Source: an uncultured Hyphomicrobiales bacterium (lineage in GTDB: Bacteria > Pseudomonadota > Alphaproteobacteria > Rhizobiales > Xanthobacteraceae). Taken from it: a stretch of 33,188 bases of DNA. The stretch's first letter is position 1; each line of letters begins with the position of its first letter. The stretch lies in the NCBI GenBank assembly GCA_903892675.1, contig CAITJJ010000082.1:1-33188 (forward strand), read 5' to 3'. A model generated the notes under the pieces. The model made no database searches. It worked only from the letters and a program-made list of their open reading frames with translations, and had not been told where the DNA came from. Below, piece by piece: positions 26,071 to 33,188 of the stretch. Made by a program: the position numbers and the translations under genes.

Positions 26071-26574
26071 ATGAACATCAATCCCAAACATGCCGAATAT
26101 CTGGTCCAGCAGCTCAACGTGCTGCTGGTTGACGATAATGCCTTCACGCGCAAACTGGTGCGCGGCCTGCTCAACACCATCGGCGTGAAATCGATCACCG
26201 AGGCCGGCGACGGTATTGCCGCGCTGGAGATGATCCGCGCCGCGGCGCCCGACGTGATCATTCTCGACTGGGAAATGCCGCTGCTGAACGGTCCGGAATT
26301 GGTGCGCATCGTGCGCTCGCCCGGCGTATTTCCGGTGCCGGACGTGCCCATTATCATGCTGTCCGCGCATGGCGAGCGCTGGCGCATCGTCGAATCGGTG
26401 AAGCTCGGGGTGAACGAGTTCCTGTGCAAGCCGGTTTCGGCCAAGTCGCTGCTCGACCGCCTGATCTCGATTCTGCTCAAGCCGCGCGCGACGGTCCAGT
26501 TCGAAGGCTATTACGGCCCGCTGCCGCGCGAGCCGGTATCGAAGGAACGACGCGGCGCAATTCCCGCTGCCTGA
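26071..26574 (+). CDS. Stand-alone response-regulator receiver (paralogue 2)
   Basis: This 167-residue single-domain receiver is very similar along its length to the one between glpD and glpK. It has 'VLLVDDNAFTRKLVR', phospho-acceptor D66 in 'IILDWEMPL', 'IIMLSAHGERWRI' and Lys in 'FLCKPVS', and ends with 'YYGPLPREP'. The shared 'RSPxxFPxPDxPIIML' and 'YYGPxPR' motifs show a recent duplication or a dedicated subfamily. Start ATG 26071 lies 39 bases after glpK; the track's TTG 26035 starts three bases after the glpK stop and is an alternative. It is probably co-transcribed with glpK. Confidence 0.86.
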   Translation: MNINPKHAEYLVQQLNVLLVDDNAFTRKLVRGLLNTIGVKSITEAGDGIAALEMIRAAAPDVIILDWEMPLLNGPELVRIVRSPGVFPVPDVPIIMLSAHGERWRIVESVKLGVNEFLCKPVSAKSLLDRLISILLKPRATVQFEGYYGPLPREPVSKERRGAIPAA

Positions 26575-26593
26575 AGCGTCACGACCGGCGCGG

Positions 26594-28546
26594 CTACTGC
26601 TGCGGCGCCGGAGTGGCGACGGGAACCGCGGGCCCGGCCGCCGGAGCGGCCGGTGCGAGGGCATTGCCGGTCAGCCGTTCGATCGCCGAGCGGACGGCAT
26701 CGCGGGCGCTGCGTTCGCGTACCGCATCGAGCAGAGGGGCGGCGGCGCCCGAGCGGCGGATCAAGGATTCCGGATCGGGTAGCATGATCGGGTCGTCCCA
26801 GGAGCCTTGCACGATGAAGGGCAACTCGAACGTGGCCGCGCCAGCCCGGGCGGTGGAGACCAAGGTGGCGGTGCCTTTGAGGTCCAGTTCGCGGTCGGGG
26901 ATCGAGGCCGTGCCGGCCAGCGCCAGCCGCACTGCCGAACCTTCGACCTTCACGTCCTCGACCGACACGGTGCCCTTGGCGATTTTCAGGCCCACGGAAA
27001 TTTTGTCATAGGGGGTGCTGCCGCTGCGGAATTCGCCGCCGCCCGACAAAGGCCGCCGTTCCAGCCGGCGCAGCAATTGTTCGACATTGAGGCCGGTAAG
27101 CGCCCCCTTCTGGCCGACGAGCGTGGCGGTGCCGTTCATGGTGCGGGTGACGCCGAGCACGCTTTCGCCGGCGCCTTCGACGTTGAACGAAATATTGCCC
27201 TTGCCGGTCAGCCGGTGCAGGCCGAACAGCTGGCCGAGGCAGCTCTCCAGATCGACGTCGATGAATTGCATTTGCGATTTGAGATCGATGCCGGCTTCGA
27301 AATTGGCGAGCGCCAGCGAACCCTTGATCACGCCGCCATAGGCCTGCGCTTCGCCGATGGTCACCGCCAGGTGGCCGGCGCGCAAGTTGGCGCCGATGGC
27401 GGTGCGGCCGAACTTGGCATTCGACACGACGACATTGGCGGCCGACAGGCGCAAGTCGAAATCAATGCCGGCAAGCCCGTCCGGCGCGATACGCGTGCTG
27501 CTCCATTCGCGCTGGTTGCTGGTGAGCAAGCGGATCGTGGAAATATAAGGCGACAGGTCGAGCGTATCGGCGGCGAGCGTGCCTTGCAGCGTCTGCCGGC
27601 CGTCGGTGGCGAAAGTCAGCACGCCCTCGGCGCTGTTGCCGTCGAGTTCGACATTGACGCCCGACAGGCCGATCGTGCCGCCGACGACATTGGTCTGCGC
27701 CTTGATGGCGAAACGGCCGAAGCCGCCGCCGGGCAGAGGATTTTGTCCGGTCCACACCAAAGCCGTCCGCAGCGAGGCGGCGTCGGCGGCCAATGTGCCT
27801 TCAATCTTGAGCGTCGGCTTGACGCTGATCGAGCCTTCGAACGCCGCCTTCATCGGGCTGCCGGCGAGCCGCAACTTCAGGCCGCTGCGGTTGCCTTGCA
27901 GCGCCGCCGGAAAATCGGCGAGCGTCACGCTGGCGTCAACCGGCTCGTCGCGCCAGACAAAGTGTCCGGTCGCGCCGAAGCTTTTGGAAATCGACGGCCA
28001 GGCCAGAGAAAAGTCGACATTGCTCAGCGTCTCGACGGTCTTGGCGGCATTGTTGCGCAGGATGACGGTGCCACTCTCGATGCGCATTTCCGAGAAGGCC
28101 GCCACCGGCCGCGTTCCGTTGATCTTCTTGCCGCGCGCCAGCGCGTCGATCAGCACCGACCAGTTCGACCTGCCATCGGCTTCAAACTCGACGGCGATGG
28201 TCGGCCGTTCGAGCGAGACGTCGGCGATCTCGACGCGGCCGATCAGCAGCGGGAAAAACCGCAGGCGCGCGGTCAGCCGCTCCGCGGTCAGCGCCGGCTT
28301 GGCGGCGTCGCCGAGGATGACGTCGGCGAAGCTGACGCTGCCTTTGGGGAACAGCGATACGCTCGCCTTGCCGCGCAGGATCGGGTCCAGCCCGGTGGCG
28401 GTGCGGATGCCGTCCAGGACCTCGCTGCGCACCGTATCTGGCGAAATCAGGTAGCCCGCCGTGGTGAGCACGCCGGTCGCGGCCGCGATCGCGGCCAGCA
28501 ACACGAAACCCAAACGTCGGAGGCCAGTGTTGGCTGTCAAAATCAA
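26594..28546 (-). CDS. AsmA-family protein
   Basis: This 650-residue protein has one N-terminal membrane helix ('LGFVLLAAIAAATGVLTTAGYLI'). It continues with the AsmA layout, for example 'SEVLDGIRTATGLDPILRG', 'VSLFPKGSVSFADVILGD' and 'RLRFFPLLIGRVEIADVSLERP'. The C-terminal half has the AsmA_2-type pattern 'GKGNISFNVEGAGES' and 'TMNGTATLVGQKG'. Members are beta-rich periplasmic proteins of the bridge-like lipid transfer superfamily, linked to outer-membrane lipid homeostasis. It ends in an Ala/Pro-rich tail. The start is one of two TTG codons (28546 or 28540); 28540 has the better spacing from GGAAG. It converges on the second receiver gene. Confidence 0.9.
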   Translation of the reverse strand: MILTANTGLRRLGFVLLAAIAAATGVLTTAGYLISPDTVRSEVLDGIRTATGLDPILRGKASVSLFPKGSVSFADVILGDAAKPALTAERLTARLRFFPLLIGRVEIADVSLERPTIAVEFEADGRSNWSVLIDALARGKKINGTRPVAAFSEMRIESGTVILRNNAAKTVETLSNVDFSLAWPSISKSFGATGHFVWRDEPVDASVTLADFPAALQGNRSGLKLRLAGSPMKAAFEGSISVKPTLKIEGTLAADAASLRTALVWTGQNPLPGGGFGRFAIKAQTNVVGGTIGLSGVNVELDGNSAEGVLTFATDGRQTLQGTLAADTLDLSPYISTIRLLTSNQREWSSTRIAPDGLAGIDFDLRLSAANVVVSNAKFGRTAIGANLRAGHLAVTIGEAQAYGGVIKGSLALANFEAGIDLKSQMQFIDVDLESCLGQLFGLHRLTGKGNISFNVEGAGESVLGVTRTMNGTATLVGQKGALTGLNVEQLLRRLERRPLSGGGEFRSGSTPYDKISVGLKIAKGTVSVEDVKVEGSAVRLALAGTASIPDRELDLKGTATLVSTARAGAATFELPFIVQGSWDDPIMLPDPESLIRRSGAAAPLLDAVRERSARDAVRSAIERLTGNALAPAAPAAGPAVPVATPAPQQ

Positions 28547-28672
28547 GGACTTCCGGGTGTTACGATAGCGGCGCCGTAGGACTATACCATCGGCCCCGTC
28601 GCCGCCAACCTGGGCGGCCTCTGTGACCCTTTGATGGCCGGGACCGCGCCCGCCGGCAAGGCCGCTGAAGGT
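28547..28672. other. Gap between AsmA and DUF1194 genes
   Basis: These 126 bases should contain the AsmA gene's promoter or readthrough from the DUF1194 gene. No hairpin, repeat or small gene that I can support. Confidence 0.4.
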
Positions 28673-29416
28673 TTATCGCATCCGGTGGCTGGGCGGCGTG
28701 GCATCTGCGATCTCGGCCACCATCTTCTTGATGATGGCTTCGCCGAAAGAGCCGAAGTCCTTTGCCTCGATGACGAAACTGCCGGGTCCGCCGGTGACGT
28801 TGTCGCGGTAGTATTTCGTCAGCCCGCCCGGCGGATTGGTGTGCTCCGGATTCCACGCCATCGGCGTGTCGGACAGGATCACCAGGCCGTTGATGGTGAT
28901 GCCGAGGCGCAGCGCCTCGTCGCGCGCCTGCGTCACGTCACGTCCGGCATTGTTGGTGCCGTCGCCGGACACGTCGATGGTCTGCCGCTCGGCGCTGAAT
29001 GGCGCGCGCATAAACTGCGCCACCGCCGCGTCGATTCCGCCACTGATCGAGGTGCGGTCGGCGAACGCGCGCGGCAATTCCAGCAGTTGATCGGCAAAGG
29101 CTTGCGCCGCTTTCGGGCCGTCGATCGCGGTCCAGTCGATCACGACTTTCTGATTGCCGTTCCCCGACCATTCCATGAACAGCACGGCGATGCGGTGGTT
29201 GCGGCCGGCAGCGATGGCGTCGAGCACGCGGCCATTGGCGATCGCCGCGGCGTAGCCTTCGCGCTGCAATTTGAATTTCGCGCTGTCGACGCTGCGCGAG
29301 ACGTCCGATGCCAGCACCAGCAGCAGATCGACAGGCTCGGCCGCGCGTATAGGCGGGACGACGGCCGCGCCCAGAAGTGCAATGAGAATGACGGCGCAAC
29401 GCAGAAGTCGGCGCAT
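28673..29416 (-). CDS. DUF1194 secreted von Willebrand A-like protein
   Basis: This 247-residue protein has a Sec signal peptide ('MRRLLRCAVILIALLGAAVVPPIRA'-type; only the hydrophobic core is cited) and a mature start 'EPVDLLLVLASDVSRSVD'. DxSxS (D38-S42) is the metal-binding MIDAS motif of von Willebrand factor A domains. 'RTSISGGIDAAV' and 'IDVSGDGTNN' supply the later MIDAS threonine and aspartate positions. This matches DUF1194, a family of unknown function in alphaproteobacteria. The start ATG 29416 has GAGAGAGG upstream, held in a 7-bp hairpin. It follows the sensor-kinase gene after 38 bases, so the two may be co-transcribed. Confidence 0.87.
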   Translation of the reverse strand: MRRLLRCAVILIALLGAAVVPPIRAAEPVDLLLVLASDVSRSVDSAKFKLQREGYAAAIANGRVLDAIAAGRNHRIAVLFMEWSGNGNQKVVIDWTAIDGPKAAQAFADQLLELPRAFADRTSISGGIDAAVAQFMRAPFSAERQTIDVSGDGTNNAGRDVTQARDEALRLGITINGLVILSDTPMAWNPEHTNPPGGLTKYYRDNVTGGPGSFVIEAKDFGSFGEAIIKKMVAEIADATPPSHRMR

Positions 29417-29422
29417 GGCAAC

Positions 29423-29439
29423 CTCTCTCGGTGAGAGAG
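29423..29439 (-). promoter_or_regulatory. Small hairpin over the DUF1194 ribosome-binding site
   Basis: CTCTCTC, loop ACC, GAGAGAG (read on the minus strand) has a 7-bp stem. The 3' arm is the purine-rich ribosome site (GAGAGAGG) 6 bases before ATG 29416. It may limit translation of the DUF1194 gene or separate it from the kinase gene. The stem is weaker than the one at 199-239. Confidence 0.5.
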
Positions 29440-29454
29440 TTTAACCGATCCGGG

Positions 29455-32340
29455 TTATTCCGCCAGCACCCGCGTTGCCGGAAATGCCACCTCCACGAGG
29501 GTTCCGTCGTCAGGCTGGCTGGTGATGCGGAAGCGGGCGTGATTGGCTTCGGCCAGCGCCTTGGTGATCGGTAGCCCGAGACCGGTGCCGCTGGAACCCC
29601 AGCGCGACGATGTCGCCAGCTGGCGGAACGGTTCGAGCGCGGTCTGCAATTCATTCTCGCTCATGCCGATGCCGGTGTCGCGCACGCGCAGCACCGCCTC
29701 ATTATCGTCATTGAGCGCGGTCGAGACGATCATCTGCCCGCCGGCGCCGGTGAACTTGATCGAGTTCGACAAAAGATTCAGCGCGATCTGCCGCACCGAT
29801 CGGACGTCGGCGACAATGGACGGCAGTTTCAAGGGCAGCGAGGTGCGGATGATGACGCGCTCGCGGTTGGCCTGCTGCTGCATCATGGCGACGCATTGTT
29901 GCACGATGTCGTTGAGATTGACGCTGACGAAAGTCAGGTCGAGCTTGCCAGCCTCGATCTTGGACAGATCGAGTAGATCGTTGAGCAGCGAAATCAGATG
30001 GCCGCCGGAGGCGTGAATGTCCTTGAGATACTGCTTGTAGCGCTCGTTGCCGATGGCGCCGAAGCGTTCGTCCATCATCACTTCGGAGAAGCCTATGATG
30101 GCGTTGAGTGGCGTGCGAATTTCGTGGCTGATTTTGGCGAGGAATTCGGATTTGGCCGTCGAAGCCCGCTCGGCCTGCAGGCGTGAATTGATCAGTTCTT
30201 CCTCGGTGCGCTTCCAGGCGGTGATATCGCGCAACACCGCGCAGAATTTATCGCCGCCCTCGATGCGTCCCATGGTGATGTAGAGTGGGATCAGTCCGCC
30301 CTGGCGCACACGGCCGATCGTTTCATGTCCGGCATCGAGCAGGCGTTCGCCGCCGCCGCTCGCCAGCCGGTCGAGATAGTCGAGGGCGAAGCGCCGGCTC
30401 TCGGCCGCGAACAATTCGCCGAAGCTGAGCGTGGTGAAATCGGCGGCGCCATAGCCGAACAGAGCCTGCGCGCTGCGATTGGCCGACAGCACGCGGCCAG
30501 CGCGATCGAGCACCAGCACGCCGTCGGTGGCGGTGTCCAGAATAGCGCGCAATTCGTGGTTTTCGTCCGAGGCGCGGCGCAGTGTCGCTTCCGTCGACGC
30601 GATATGGTCGTCGGAAACGTTCTGCGTATTGATCATCAGCACGAGCGCGCTTTCCTGTGCCCACGGCACGCTGAACAGCCGGCCCTGCACCGGCTTTTGC
30701 GAGCCGCTGACGGTGGCGATGGTCAGCGTCTTGCCGCCGTCTTTGTCCGTCGTCTGGCCGGGCTCGATGAACAGCGCGTCCAGTCCGCCGGCCTCGGCCA
30801 ACGCTTGCAGGTTCTCGTAGCCGGTCCAGTCGAGGAAGGCGCGGTTGGCGTAAATCAGATTGTTGAGCCGATAGACCAGAACGCCGACCGGCAGCCGGTC
30901 GAGAATGGGCCGCCCGTCGGGCGACGGCGGGGCCGCGCTGGCGGCGGGCGGTGCGGCTTTTCGTGGCTCGGGCGGCGGCGCGTCTGCGAAAATATCGCCG
31001 CCGAATTCGTCGGTCTCTTCCGGTTCGGCGCGCCTGTTGGGTGCGCCTTTCAGCCGCGCATTCAGTTCGCGCGCTAATTCCTCGAACGCACTGTGTTCGC
31101 CCGGGCTCAGTGACGGCGCAGGCTCCGATGCCGGTTCGATCCTTTGTTCGGGCGGCGGCGCTGCCGCGGAGGTCGGCCGGAAAGCCAGGACATTATCCGG
31201 CGCGGGACTGTTGGCATTGACCGCGACAGGCGCCGACTGCGGGATGATCACCGGAGACAGTGCGGTAGATTCGCGGCAGACGCCGAAGCCGCGATAGCCG
31301 CGGAATTGCCGGTCGTGATCGAACACCGGCAACGCCGACAATTCGATCGGGGCGCGCTGGTCGCTGCCGTCGATCGGGAATTGCACGATCAGTCCGTTCC
31401 AGGTGTCGCGTGTCGCCAACGCCCGCGCGACGCTGCCGTCGCCGTCGAGTTCGAGCGTGGCGGCGGCTTCCGCCCAGGTGCGGTTGAGGACCGAGGCAGC
31501 TTCCGGCCCGATCACTTGCGCGAAATTCTCGATGCCGCCGGTCATATGCGTGGTCGCATCCATCTGCCAGACGAACCGGTACGGAACGCGGCGCACGCCG
31601 GGTTCCGCCGGACCGCGGTGCGACACAACGGAAGCGGCGATCGCGGCCGCGGCATCGTTGGCGCGCAGGCTGGCATGCGAGGCGACCGGCTCGGCGGAAA
31701 ACGTCAGCAGAAGCGCCACGGTGCCGCCGGCGCCAAGTTGAGTCATCACAATACGGCCATGGGCGGTATCGCCTTCGGCCTTGCCGTTCAGGCTGGCTTC
31801 GCGCGCTAATTTATCGGCGCCTATACCGATCAAATCGGTTTTGCCAGCGAGACGCTCGCGCGCGGCCGGCGTGGCGTCGATCAGTTCGCCATCGGCGCTG
31901 AAGATTGCCGACGGCATATTGAAGTCGGCGAGCAAACGGCGGGCGCGTTCGGGCAGGCTGAGATCCTTGCCGGCGCGCTCGCTCGCCGCCACCAGAATCG
32001 CGACGCTGTTATCGGCGAGGACGACCCGAGAGCACATGCAGACCAGGGTGCCGCCAATGCCGGCGCCAAAGCCGCGCAGCCGTTCTAGCCGCTGCGCGCT
32101 GCCGGCCGGCAGGGTGCCAGCGAGACGCACAATCTGCGCGGCGCTAGGATGCGTCACGTTGAATTCGCGTTTCGCCAGCGCGGCCGGCGAGTCCGCATCG
32201 AAGATCGCGGCCGCGGTCGGGTTGGCCCAGAGAATACGTTGCGCGTCGGCGCGCCACAGCCAGACCGGCGACGGATTGAGGGCGTGGTCGGCAAAACGCC
32301 GATCGTCCAGCCAGGTCATCTGAAGTTCGATGCCACTCAT
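29455..32340 (-). CDS. PAS-domain sensor histidine kinase, PdhS-like (DivJ/PleC family)
   Basis: This 961-residue kinase has no evident membrane helix. The N-terminus is PAS-like ('NPSPVWLWRADAQRILWANPTA'). The middle is a long Pro/Ala/Glu-rich linker (about 390-480), followed by two further PAS domains ('DRLPVGVLVYRLNNLIYANR' and 'LDTATDGVLVLDRAGRVLSANR', shortened here). The HisKA domain has H739 in 'KISHEIRTPLNAIIGFSE', and the ATPase domain has N-box 'LNLLSNSIKFT', G1 'DTGIGMS' and G2 'GTGLGLP'. The stretch 'KDIHASGGHLISLLNDLLDL' and the end 'LVEVAFPATRVLAE' resemble the PdhS group, which phosphorylates DivK in Brucella and relatives to control the cell cycle. No DivK or DNA-binding regulator is adjacent. 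The ATG 32340 ribosome site is weak. Confidence 0.88.
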   Translation of the reverse strand: MSGIELQMTWLDDRRFADHALNPSPVWLWRADAQRILWANPTAAAIFDADSPAALAKREFNVTHPSAAQIVRLAGTLPAGSAQRLERLRGFGAGIGGTLVCMCSRVVLADNSVAILVAASERAGKDLSLPERARRLLADFNMPSAIFSADGELIDATPAARERLAGKTDLIGIGADKLAREASLNGKAEGDTAHGRIVMTQLGAGGTVALLLTFSAEPVASHASLRANDAAAAIAASVVSHRGPAEPGVRRVPYRFVWQMDATTHMTGGIENFAQVIGPEAASVLNRTWAEAAATLELDGDGSVARALATRDTWNGLIVQFPIDGSDQRAPIELSALPVFDHDRQFRGYRGFGVCRESTALSPVIIPQSAPVAVNANSPAPDNVLAFRPTSAAAPPPEQRIEPASEPAPSLSPGEHSAFEELARELNARLKGAPNRRAEPEETDEFGGDIFADAPPPEPRKAAPPAASAAPPSPDGRPILDRLPVGVLVYRLNNLIYANRAFLDWTGYENLQALAEAGGLDALFIEPGQTTDKDGGKTLTIATVSGSQKPVQGRLFSVPWAQESALVLMINTQNVSDDHIASTEATLRRASDENHELRAILDTATDGVLVLDRAGRVLSANRSAQALFGYGAADFTTLSFGELFAAESRRFALDYLDRLASGGGERLLDAGHETIGRVRQGGLIPLYITMGRIEGGDKFCAVLRDITAWKRTEEELINSRLQAERASTAKSEFLAKISHEIRTPLNAIIGFSEVMMDERFGAIGNERYKQYLKDIHASGGHLISLLNDLLDLSKIEAGKLDLTFVSVNLNDIVQQCVAMMQQQANRERVIIRTSLPLKLPSIVADVRSVRQIALNLLSNSIKFTGAGGQMIVSTALNDDNEAVLRVRDTGIGMSENELQTALEPFRQLATSSRWGSSGTGLGLPITKALAEANHARFRITSQPDDGTLVEVAFPATRVLAE

Positions 32341-32570
32341 CGCCTATTCGGCCCGAAGCCGTTCACGCATTTAAAGCTAATAAATTATTAATAAGGCTGC
32401 TTTGGGCCGTGAGTCCACGCTGCGACGGCTATCCCGGGCCGCCAAGCGGCGGTATCCTTAACGATCGGGTGTCAGGGCTGGTGCGACCGGGTCACCGTCA
32501 TACATACTCCGCAAGAATTGGTTATGGACCTTAACCGGCGCCGCCGGACTTCACCTTTAAGGAGGCTGCA
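32341..32570. promoter_or_regulatory. Divergent intergenic region between sensor kinase and phasin genes
   Basis: These 230 bases include an AT-rich stretch with TAATAA-A-TTATTA (32378-32390), a likely promoter/operator zone for the kinase gene. Close to the phasin start lies a very strong AAGGAGG. I looked for the CtrA box TTAA-N7-TTAA, expected for a cell-cycle kinase, and found no exact match. No coding frame is supportable. Confidence 0.45.
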
Positions 32571-32933
32571 ATGGCAAAAGACATGAAATTCGAAGTTCCC
32601 GCCGAGATGCGCGAATTGGCAGAGAAAAGCGTCGCCCAGGCCAAGCAGGCTTTTGACGGCTTCATTGCCGCCACCCAGCACGCTGTCGGTACGGCCGAGA
32701 CACAGGTCAAATCGATGCAGACCGGCGCCAAGGATGCGGGCGGACTGGCAATGAAATTCGCTGAGCGAAATGTCGCGGCGTCGTTCGACTTCGCCCAGAA
32801 GTTGTTGCATGCCAGGGATGCACAGGAAGTGACCGCCCTGCAGGCCGAGTATGTGAAGAGCCAGTTGGCCGCCTTGACCGATCAGGCCAAGGAATTGAGC
32901 CAACAGGCCGCCAAAATGGCCGGCCAAGGCTAA
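32571..32933 (+). CDS. Phasin family protein
   Basis: This small, all-helical protein of 120 residues matches the Phasin_2 family. It has no signal peptide, long amphipathic helices rich in Ala, Gln and Lys ('AQAKQAFDGFIAATQHAVG', 'FAERNVAASFDFAQKLLHAR') and the final 'QAEYVKSQLAALTDQAKEL'. Phasins coat polyhydroxyalkanoate granules and set their number and size; some bind non-specifically to DNA or act in stress. AAGGAGG 7 bases before ATG 32571 suggests high expression. The next gene, starting at 33171, may be a second granule-associated protein, but too little of it is visible. Confidence 0.92.
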   Translation: MAKDMKFEVPAEMRELAEKSVAQAKQAFDGFIAATQHAVGTAETQVKSMQTGAKDAGGLAMKFAERNVAASFDFAQKLLHARDAQEVTALQAEYVKSQLAALTDQAKELSQQAAKMAGQG

Positions 32934-33004
32934 GGCGCGCCAAAAAAGCCTCGATTTTGAATGTTGCCGTGGCTTCGAGCCGGCGGCGACGGAATTTGTC
33001 ATAA

Positions 33005-33038
33005 TGGTGCATTGCAATATTTTTATTGCAATGCACCA
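33005..33038. promoter_or_regulatory. 15-bp inverted repeat matching a PhaR-type binding motif
   Basis: TGGTGCATTGCAATA, loop TTTT, TATTGCAATGCACCA is perfect over 15 base pairs in an AT-rich intergenic region. Each arm contains TGCAATGCACCA (33027-33038, and 33005-33016 on the other strand). This fits TGCRNYGCASMA, the PhaR consensus I recall for Bradyrhizobium diazoefficiens, and more generally the TGC-n3-GCA pattern of PhaR sites. It lies 133 bases upstream of the next gene. No T-run follows, so a terminator role is less likely. Confidence 0.62.
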
Positions 33039-33170
33039 ATAATGTATTATATTGGGTTTATCGCTCCAGCCGGGAATTGGTCTGGGGCCTTCCATCAGGC
33101 ACGAGCCGATAGTCAGAGGGCGGCGGCTCGTTTTCAGCCGGAAACCGTCCTCACACAAAGGATGATTCCC

Positions 33171-33188
33171 ATGGCCGACATTCAATCC
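33171..33188 (+). CDS. Start of an unidentified gene, cut by the window edge
   Basis: ATG 33171 follows AAAGGA with 8-9-base spacing and opens 'MADIQS' before the window ends. An in-frame ATG at 33162 is an alternative. Six residues do not allow identification. Given the phasin gene and the PhaR-like site upstream, another polyhydroxyalkanoate-granule protein is a reasonable guess only. Confidence 0.5.

Noticed and set aside
26807-28579. 590-residue plus-strand ORF opposite the AsmA gene
   Set aside because: Antisense shadow with Arg/Gln/Gly-rich composition typical of GC-rich genomes; the AsmA frame has clear family features.
32371-32391. TTAA pair near the sensor-kinase start as a CtrA site
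   Set aside because: The two TTAA units are 13 bases apart instead of the required 7.
32472-33185. 237-residue minus-strand ORF opposite the phasin gene
   Set aside because: Shadow of the strongly supported phasin gene and its intergenic palindrome.

Overview
This 33.2 kb, GC-rich window looks like an alphaproteobacterial chromosome, most likely Hyphomicrobiales (the Bradyrhizobium / Rhodopseudomonas / Pseudolabrys neighbourhood). This is inferred from content, not from a search. The pointers are a Phasin_2-type phasin, a PdhS-like (DivJ/PleC-type) sensor kinase, a tRNA-Arg with anticodon TCG, a class-III CoA-transferase, a malonyl-CoA decarboxylase, and intergenic repeats of the 'GCGCATGATC...GATCATGCGC' and 'CCTCTCCCCGC...GCGGGGAGAGG' kinds familiar from that order. 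No phage, insertion sequence, integrase or CRISPR array was seen.

Region 1 (1-8.5 kb) starts with the tail of a uroporphyrinogen-III C-methyltransferase. It is followed by a compact catabolic locus that I cannot match to a described pathway. The locus holds a RutR-like TetR regulator, a Gfo/Idh/MocA oxidoreductase, a DUF993 aldolase-like protein, a SsuABC/ThiXYZ-type ABC importer with an NMT1-type binding protein (opposite strand), an MLE-like enolase-superfamily enzyme and an IolE/xylose-isomerase-like TIM-barrel protein. Two near-identical palindromes, one before the oxidoreductase and one in the importer/enolase divergent promoter, tie the locus into one likely regulon. A short leader ORF with an ideal ribosome site overlaps the enolase start as ATGA. 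The locus ends at a tRNA-Arg gene.

Region 2 (8.5-11.9 kb) holds a DEAD-box RNA helicase with a DbpA-like RNA-binding domain and a lysine/proline-rich tail, a four-helix membrane protein, and a 52-residue small ORF missing from the ORF track.

Region 3 (11.9-22.1 kb) is a minus-strand operon for a dipeptide-type ABC importer (fused DppD-DppF ATPase, Tat-exported binding protein, two permeases), followed downstream by a CaiB/BaiF CoA-transferase. Divergent from it is malonyl-CoA decarboxylase. A short-chain dehydrogenase without the usual catalytic serine and a class-I glutamine amidotransferase follow. Together the importer, CoA-transferase and decarboxylase could take up and activate a carboxylic acid, but the substrate is unknown.

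Region 4 (22.2-26.6 kb) alternates glycerol catabolism with signalling: glpD, a stand-alone receiver, glpK, and a second paralogous receiver.

Region 5 (26.6-33.2 kb) carries an AsmA-family protein, a DUF1194 (von Willebrand A-like) secreted protein and a large PAS histidine kinase on the minus strand. On the plus strand are a phasin gene and the first codons of another gene. Between these last two lies a perfect 15-bp inverted repeat whose arms fit the published Bradyrhizobium PhaR-binding consensus as I remember it.
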